This document shows, one piece after another, positions 44,201 through 53,200 of a DNA stretch of 64,000 bases. The notes below the pieces were generated by a model that was not told where the DNA came from, made no database searches, and was given only the letters and a program-made list of their open reading frames with translations. Origin of the DNA: Plasmodium coatneyi (taxonomy: Eukaryota > Apicomplexa > Aconoidasida > Haemosporida > Plasmodiidae). The DNA lies in assembly GCF_001680005.1 (NCBI RefSeq), contig NC_033566.1, positions 2,046,001-2,110,000 on the forward strand, in the 5' to 3' direction. The position numbers and the translations under genes are program-made. Numbering within the stretch: position 1 is the first letter of the stretch; every line of letters starts with the position of its first letter.

Positions 44201-47200
44201 GATCAAAGTACTTCATTTGTTCATCCCTGCTGTCATGGAAGTTGCTTGGAAATAACATGTTCTCGTTTAACTTATTCAGTCGGTTGAAAAAGTCGTAGAA
44301 TTTTAACTCCCTCTCGATTGTCTTCTCTATGTCTTTTGCTTCTTCCGTTTTGTCGTAGCTGTTGTGTCTGTTGGCGGCTGCCTGGGCTTCTTCCTGCGTG
44401 TTGTGCGGGGCAGCGTTGCTACCCACGGCAACTGGGGATTTCCCTCCCTTCTGTTCCTGCACGTTGGGGTTGGCTTTGCTTTCGGCATGAGGCGAACTGA
44501 TTGGTGTGCTAATCGGAGCGTCGTGCATTCCTCCTCCATGGCTTGCCCCACCGCTCACCCCACCGACGGCGTTCTCTATCCTCAGCATCCTCTTAAAGTA
44601 CGCATGGCGCTTAAACGATTTGACATAGAAGTAGAGTCTGAGGTCACTCACGTGCACAAGCTCGGTCTCCAAAAAGTCGTACTTTTCCGTGTAGAAGTTG
44701 TTAATAGGGAGAAAATTGTACGAACTGCAATACCCCACCATTTTGGGGTCAATAGATTTTATCTCCCTGTAGTAGTCTTCCCTGCAGTAGTTTTCATTGC
44801 TGTCTTCACCATTTATGTTGTACAGACTGAGGTTGTCCTTGTCTTCTTCCTTCTCCTTATTGTCGTAAAACACACAAATCTTTTTACTCTTAATGGTGTC
44901 TATAATATCGTTATCCGACAGATAATCGTACATATACTTCATTTGTTTTTTTTTTTTCAATTTCAGACGTCGGTATGTGGTTAATAGTTCGTCATCCATT
45001 TGGGGTTCCTTCTCTTTCCGTCTGGAGAGAAGGCGTCGTCGTTCAGTTCTGTATGACCTTTTTAATTCCCTTCCTCTGCTTTTGCCACCTCCGCACATAG
45101 TGTCGCTCATGTAGAGTAGGTCCTCCTTCATCAGGTCATCCCCATCGGCATCGTCTTCACTGTCGTCATCCTGAGAGTGCCTTCCACCATAGGGTGAATA
45201 ATTCCCCCGATCGTATTCATCCTCAGTGTCCTCATACTGATCCGTGTCCCCATACGAGATGCTCTCCTCATCATAGTCCCCTTCCTCCACGTCACTTTCC
45301 TCTTCCTCATTAATATAGGCATCTCCTCCTTTGTTAGTTGCCTGCTCCGTAGCCATATTCATGGCCATTCGTCTTTTCCTTCCTGGGTGAAACTTCCCCC
45401 TTCGTGGTGCCCCTCCCCCAGGCAGACGACCTTCCACATAGTCGTCACAGTCGTCATCATCATAATCGTCGTCATTGATCTGGTCTTCTTCCACTGGATA
45501 GCCATTTCGCTGCTTCTGATTTTTCAGGTAGGTTAGCCAGTTGGTGGTGTTCAGCACTTCTTTACTGCGCGGTCCGCCCCCCTGCGTGATCAGTCGTCCT
45601 TTCCTTTTTGCATTAACAAGTGTATTGCTTCCCCCCCGGTTAGAAGACCGTCGGAGGAAGTACAATAACGGCAGGTCCACAAAGTTATTTACAATTCTTT
45701 CCATTTGGATGGTTCTATTCGAAATGACATAGCAGTTGTTAAACTTCTGTCTGTTCAGGTGAAATATAAAAATGGTACGCAAGGCGTATTTCAAAAAATT
45801 AAAAGATTCCTTATCCCTTTTAAGAATGTTAATGGTGGTTCTACAATCCCGGACGAAAATTTGCAGAATCAGATAAATGATGATTTTGTCCATTTCTTTT
45901 GTTCTGAGGAAATTCTTCAAGAGGAGGACAAGGTAGGTGGTCCTGGAATTCACGTTAATATTTTTGAAGAGAAAATTGTGGACGCACATTGGGGTGCACA
46001 ACGATTCGGTCACGCTTATGTCCTTCCCTGTGAGGTTTTCTCCTCCGTCTTCCTCTGCGTCGTTGGCAACAGTTCCGCTGGTTCCTCCGATCAGTGATCC
46101 AACAACTGTTCTATTTGCTGCCTTTCCCCCTGTGCTAGCTGATGTGGCAGTCTCACTCTTCGTAGTAGTTGCATCCACCAGGTTGAGGTCGAAGTGAAAT
46201 TTGTCAATCTTTCTGTGTAGCATTTTTTCATTCTTCCAGAGGGTGTACATGTGGATGAAAAGTACGTCTCGTTCGAAGAGGATTTTCAAAAGGTCCAACC
46301 CTAGGGTCTTCATCCTACACAAGAAGAGGGATGTGTAGTATCCCTTCGAGTAGGAACAGGTCATGTATTGCATCTTCTTGTCGTAGTAAACCTGGCATGT
46401 AGCTGAACTGAACACGTCGCTCTTCGTGCTAGAAGTCGGATTCAAATTATTTCCACCGGTTTTCCTAAGGAAGAGGCTCTTCCTCTGGTTGCACACACTG
46501 ATGTAGTCCACATAGTTTTTGCACCTGAGGATCATCTCCTGCAGGGCCCGATTCTCCTCGTGCATAATATTGTCCAGGAAAATTACATTCAAAAATATGC
46601 TCATGAATTTGTTGGACTCTCCTAAAATCTGATCAAAAAGATACATCGTGGGTCTGAAGTCGCAAGAGAAATCGAACCGCTCATTCATCACTCTGTTCAT
46701 ACTTCTGTTGTTATCGTTCAGGGGAAGAGGTCCCTTCAGAATTAACTTAAAGTACATAAATACCAACACTATCAAGACATACATTTCTCTGTCCTTAAAG
46801 TTTATATCTGCCTTGCTCTTCGTTTCCCTCATTTTGTTCTCCTTAATCACTTGGATCTTCTTTTCCTTCAGCAAGTTATATTCGTTCTTTTTCAATTCGA
46901 ACCGGTGCTTGTACACCTCTGCGTAGAGTGCGTTGGTCTTCACCTTCAAACTTTCATACAGACTCTTTAGTTGCTCCATGTTCTGCACCGATCCACCCAG
47001 TCCACTTGGCTGGAAGGCCCCCCCAAAGGAGTTCGTGCTTCCGAAGAGACCCGTCCTTTGGGTTGCACCCTGACCGGACAGAAGGGACGAATTCGTTTGG
47101 CCTGAAAAAAGGTTCAGCGAATTGTTCGTTCCGCTGGTCGTGGCGAAATTCCCTGCGTTGCTCTGTCCGAGTGCGTTATTCGTACCGAATAAACTGCCTC

Positions 47201-50200
47201 CTCCAGTTAGATTATTGCCACCGCCTAAGCTTGATAAGGTGGTGGTCCCTCCCAACGTACTCGTAAAGGAGGGAGTTGTTGTCCCTGTGACGCCACTACC
47301 AAACGCGGTAGATTTGTTCGTGAGAGAAAATGGTGAATTTGATTGCATCGTTTGGTTAGTCATCTGGTTCTGCATGGGGTTGTTGCTACTGAAGGAAGTG
47401 CCTGCTCCTTGTGAGAATAAGCCAGTGCTCTGTGAAGACGCAAAGTTTGAATTCTGATTCTGTCCCCCTCCAGATGCTGCAACATTCCCAAAGTTGCCCA
47501 TTCCGCTGTTCTGAACAAGTGGGTTAGATAAACTGCTAGCGTTTGCACTACCGCTAAGGAGGCTACTGGTAGATGCATTTGTTCCAATCCTATTCGTACT
47601 GAACAACGAGTTGGACGTGTTGCTTCCTGATACAAGGGACGTATTTGTGAAGACGCTGTTATGGTTAACTGGGGTGAATAAGCTGGGCTTGTTTACACCA
47701 CTAGATGTTGCACTTCCAAATTGGGAACCTACGTTGTTCTGCATGAATTGCTGATTCTGGTTCGATGAGGTGCTTCCCCCGAAGAGGCTGCCTCCGCTTT
47801 GTTGCGTGTTTCCGAAGAGATTTCCTCCTGATGAGGCTCCCCCTTGTGGAAGCATCTGGTTTGACGTGCCCCCCGTTTGGTTGCTAAAAAGCTTGTTCGT
47901 GTTGCTGAGCAAGCCGCTATTAGACGCAGCCCCGCTTTGATTGAACCCGAATGTGCCGCTATTTGTGGTGGTCGACGGGCCGAACAAACCTGTAGATGAG
48001 GTCATATTGGATCCGAACAGGGAAGATCCTCCTGCTGGTTTATTCGCGTTGCTGTTCGTTACTAGGGCGCTCGTTGGGGTGTTAAATAGGCCACCCGTAG
48101 TGCCAACCGTGTTACCAACCGTCGTTCCTTTATTAAGCGTTCCACCGGTCATGAATGAAGAGAAGCTCGCTGCAGGGGTTGCCGCCCCCAGGGTAGTTAT
48201 CCCTCCGACAGAGGGGGAGGCCCAACGGGTGGAAGATTCATATGTTGTTTTGGCATTCTCCAGGGAGGATGCTCCCATACTGGGCGAGGCGGAAAGGGAG
48301 CCTGCCCTCTGTGTGCCAAAGAGACCACCTCCTGTTGAACTATTCAGTAGACTGTTCGATGCAGATCCGAAGAGACCTCCTGTACCACCCGTTGTGGTTA
48401 GCAGTCCTGATTGTTGAGTGGTCTGTCCAGTGGTGGATATTCCCAAATTGGAGGTAACCCCCGTTTGGTTATCTGATCTTGCAAAGGAAAAGGGAGACGC
48501 TGCAGTTGCGGTTCCCATGGTCCCCGCGTTGCCAAATCCAGTCGACAGAGGTGATGAATTCATTCCTTGGTAGTTCCTCTCGTTGAATAACGTAGTGGAG
48601 GATCCACCTGGAGTGCCGCTCTGCTGATTAAACAGAGACGTGGTAAACAAATTGGATGAAGTAACACCTGGAGGAGAATAAAGCGAATCCCCAAAGTTCC
48701 CCACCTCGGCAAAAGACTTGTTAAGCATTCTCTGTGCAAGAACATATGGCTCATAAGGAACACCGTTCTGTTTTAGTGTCTGCTCCATCTGTAAAATATT
48801 CGTTGTGTTTACATTAATATCGTTCTGTAATTTGTTAATTTGCGCTTCTATGTTTTTGGACTTTTGCACGTAGTAGTTGTACCTCCTTCTGAAAAGGGAG
48901 TTCTCCTGACGGTTCATGAAGAATTCTAGCTTCACATTTTCATCTAGCTGATCTTCATTTTCGTATTTCTTGTCTCTTATTTTTTTTAACACAAAATTGT
49001 TAATCAGATTGTAAAAGATGTTCTGAACAACGTAGTTGGTGAGTAGGATTAAATGCTTGCATACGTTTTTTTCACAATCGTCTATCATTAGTTTTTTCTT
49101 CAAACAATTTTCGTACACGTCATCGTTGTCGTCATTTTGTGGGTCTGTATTGTCGTTGCGCCCGGCCATGCTCCATCCCCCTTTTCCCGCGTGTGCTCCA
49201 TCTGCTCCGTCTACTCCTGCTGCGTTGTTGCTTGCGCCGTTTTGGTGATCACCATTTAGCGTTACATTGGTAGAGTGTTTCTTCTTCCGCTTCGATGTAC
49301 CTGCACCCCCATGGGGAGATTCCTGATCGTATTGGTCTGCGTCCTCTCTGCCGGAATAGTCCCCCTGACTTTGCTCATCCTCCGTGCACAGCTCGTCAAA
49401 AAATCGATCAAAGTTGTAAAAAATGTCGAAAAAAATGTAGTTTTTTCCTTTGGGGGGTTTCTTCCCGTTCCGGTAGGCATCCTCCAGGTGGTCGGAGTAG
49501 TAGCCCTTCTTCGTCGGATCGTTCCCAACATTTCTTCCTCCCTCTGCTGCTTCTCCCTGCCGTTGTTGCTCCTGCCTGCGTCGAATCTTCCGGTCGATCT
49601 CGTCAATCTTGTCTATGTTATTGAAAAAGTGCCAGACGCGGGTCAGGGAGAGATTAAACTTTCTCTTTATCCCAATCATGTAGAGTAAGAAGTTCACGCA
49701 CTTCATAAAGGTGATAATAATTTTTAGGTTAAAGTAGGGGAAGGAGAAGTTACTAGCCAGCGCGTCCAGTGTGCTACTCTTTAGGTGACCTAAGGAGACT
49801 AATCTGTCGACCTGCTCGAAGTGCTTCCTCACCCGGTCGTTCTGTTCGTTGTACCTTTTGGTGGCTTCAAACAGCAATTCAGGGAAGACATCGGTAAGGG
49901 TGCACAAAACGGACAAAGCGGAAGATGAGTTTTTTACAAAGCTAGAGCAGAGGATTTCTATGCAGAGGCACTTCAAATTAATGACGTCAATCTGGGAGTT
50001 ATACTTTGTCTTAATAATTTCATACAAAATGTCTAACAAGTGCATGGTTCTGTATTGCTTAGTACTCTTATCCTTCGCTTCACTGACCTTGTTCTGTAGG
50101 TTCAGATTATGAATGAACACATTTTTAAAATTTGTTGTGTTTATTAGATTTTCCGTGTCGACAAGGGAAATCAGGTTGTTGTATTTTCTGTTCTTTATTT

Positions 50201-53200
50201 TAAATAAGTTGTTTTCATGCTCGAGGTGGTATTGGGTGCCTTTCTTCAGCTCCGCTTTGAGATTTTCCACGCTCAAGGTGTTGGACGCAACGCCGCTGCC
50301 TGCCCCCCCATCGTACTGCTCCAACAGTATGTAGTCGATTAGCAGGTTCTTATTTATCGGCAGGTAGTAACACAGCTTGTTGTTATTCACGGAGGAGAGG
50401 AATAGGAGACACTTCTCCAGCATCTTCAGACAATTGTATGGATACACATTTTGCTCAAATATGTTTGCCAGAAGGTATCTTGCATCTATGTTGGTACCTT
50501 TTCTCTCACTCTGGAGCTCATTTTTCAGAATCACTTTTGCTCTATTCATAAGGTCCTCATTTGTGGAGGTTATGTCATCGTCCTTAAACAGGGAAAGTTT
50601 ATGTTTACTGTCTAGGAAAAAATCTATTGCGTTTTTATTTTCCTCGAAAAATATTTTTATCGCCTCTTTATTGTTGTACGATCCATCGTTGTTCTTGCTT
50701 ATGCTTTTTATCTTTTCCTCGTATTCTAGTATTTGCTTCACGTCATACTCGTTCTGGGTGATTGTCTTCAATCCTTCCAATTGTGCTTCATCCAACTTAT
50801 TTTGGAAGAGCGCTTCGGCCACGTTGTGCCTGTTGAACTCGCTCTTCAGAAAGTTATTCTCCCGCAGCAGATTCTCCGTTAACTTGTTCTCCTCCAGGAG
50901 GTAGTCGATGCAGTTCTCCTGCTCGAGGATTTTCGCAAGCAGGGGGGTCTCCACGTTGGCGGAAACCGCGTTAGCAGTGGCCACGTTAGCTGTGACCGTG
51001 TTGGCTGCGTTCGTCGTGTTAGTCATGTTCGACGTGGCCGCTCCCTGCACCAACTTGCACCCCGCAAAGGGACGCAGCTTCTCAGTACCCAACGTTATAT
51101 CCTGCAACAGTCGGCTGGCTTCCCTCACGCATCCAGCGTGGTGGTCCCTCTGAAGAGACAGCTTCTTGCAAAACGCCTCATATTTCGCACGGTCATATTT
51201 GAATACGCCCCGTTCGATCAAGTGTTTTTCCACAAGGGCATTCTCCTTTATGAGGTTGTTCAGGTAAACGTTGTTGTTTTGCACGTAGTCCAATATTTGG
51301 TGGTTTTTCAATATCCCCTTAAGGGCGTTGTTCTGCTCATACAGTTTTTCAATGAGCAGAATTTTAAAGTAGTGCAGGTAGGTCACATAGCAGCTGTTAT
51401 TGCTACTGATTAGGGAGGTGTTTCCCTCCCCATGTGTGTAAGACGATCTTGTGGCGTTAAACGTAGTAGCACCTCCTGTTCCTCCATTCGGGTCATCCCC
51501 AGATGGAGTGGAGAAAATTCTCCCGTTTAGGACACTCCTGTAGGAATCCTTCTCCGTGAATTTGTTTCCAACCATGAGGTTTTTGTCGTCCAAAAAGTGG
51601 AGCACATTACTTCCTCTGTCATTATTTTTGGTCCTTCCATACATATGTTGCTGATTTGTAATTTTTGAAAATTCGTTGTACTTTCCACTAAGCGTACAAA
51701 CAAACTGACTGTATAACTTTTTCGTCAGATTGAAAATGTTTAAATTTGCCGTGAGGGGGGTCTTAAAGCAAAGGACCACATGCTCTATCACCTTCAGATC
51801 GTACAGGTTGTTACATAAGACGGAGGCGAAGTCCAACACGTTCACAAAAACGTCGGAATAAAAGTCTAAACAAATTCTCATCTTCTCTTCGGCAATTATT
51901 TTCAAATTTTTATACCTCATTATTATAATTCTCCTTTCTTCATTTATGCTGGTAAGGTTATTTTCCTTCCCATGGTACAGAATGTCGACGTCGTTACTTC
52001 CCTTCCTCGTGGCGTACTCATTCGTTTGATCAACGTTGTGGTGGAAAACCGCTTCGTCCATTTGGGAAAATTCCATAATACGGGAGTGGTACCGATTTAT
52101 TATGCTCTTCAGAATACACACATATTTTTTTACCAAGCGGGGGTAATTGTTGCAGAGAATTTTCAAAAAGGTCAGGACGTCGATTAGGTACTCCCCCTTC
52201 CGCTTATATATGTGGATGATGTTGTTCGATCCGTATTGTGGGGTTGTTCCCCTGGAGGGGGTACTATTCGCCATTCTGGATTTGTAAAAATCGGATGCAT
52301 CCACCAGGAGGAGAGCCTCCTCTGTGTGGTTTACCTCCCCAGGGAGGAGATCCACTGGAGGGTCAGGGATCCCCACGTGGGGTATTCCCCTCTCCAGGGA
52401 TGATGCTTCACCCCCGCTCCTCTTCGTCCACCTAATTTGAAAATCCTTCTTTATGTGAAAATCCATGAAAGAATTCCACAGATCCGTTGTACGAGAATTT
52501 TTTATAAAGGAGTATGAGAACAACATGTGGAAGAGATGAAACATGAGCGTGCCAACAAGAGTTGCACTGGAAATCTTCTTAAGCACCACGTCGTAGAAGA
52601 CTCTGAAAAAATTCCCTTCGAAAATGGCCCAGAAGATTTCTTCCTTATTGTGCGTAAATAGACTCACAACAAATCGTAGTATGATCACATTCGGGTCTAC
52701 TTCCATGGATTCCTCCCCTTCGTTAGATGCATTTCCACCCTTCCAGAAAGCATCTCCTTGGGGGGTTTGTTCTGTAGATATTTGTCCAGACCCAACCATC
52801 CTGTCTGCACTTTTCGTGTTTTTTCTCTTCCGTTTTTCCTCCTCATTTATCTTCACAAAGAAGGAATAATAGTGTGACACATTTTCCTTTATGAAGGAGG
52901 AACTGACCGAGTAGGTATTCTTTAAACTGTTCAGATGCTTCAACTCCTTGTTCGAACTCATACAATTGTACTTCCACGTGTCTGGGTAGTAAAAACTTTG
53001 GAAGTTTATTTTTTCCTTCTTCCGTTCGAGTAGGTAAGTAACGTCTCCCTTACTCGGGGAGGTGTCCTCCACGGTGATGTTTTTCCTCTTCTCGTACACA
53101 TATTTTTCTACATTTGGGTGTAGACAAAGTATAAGTAGTAAGCTGATCTGGGTCGTCAGCGTTAAGCTGGACATGTCGAAGTCGTTCAAGCTGCAGTTGC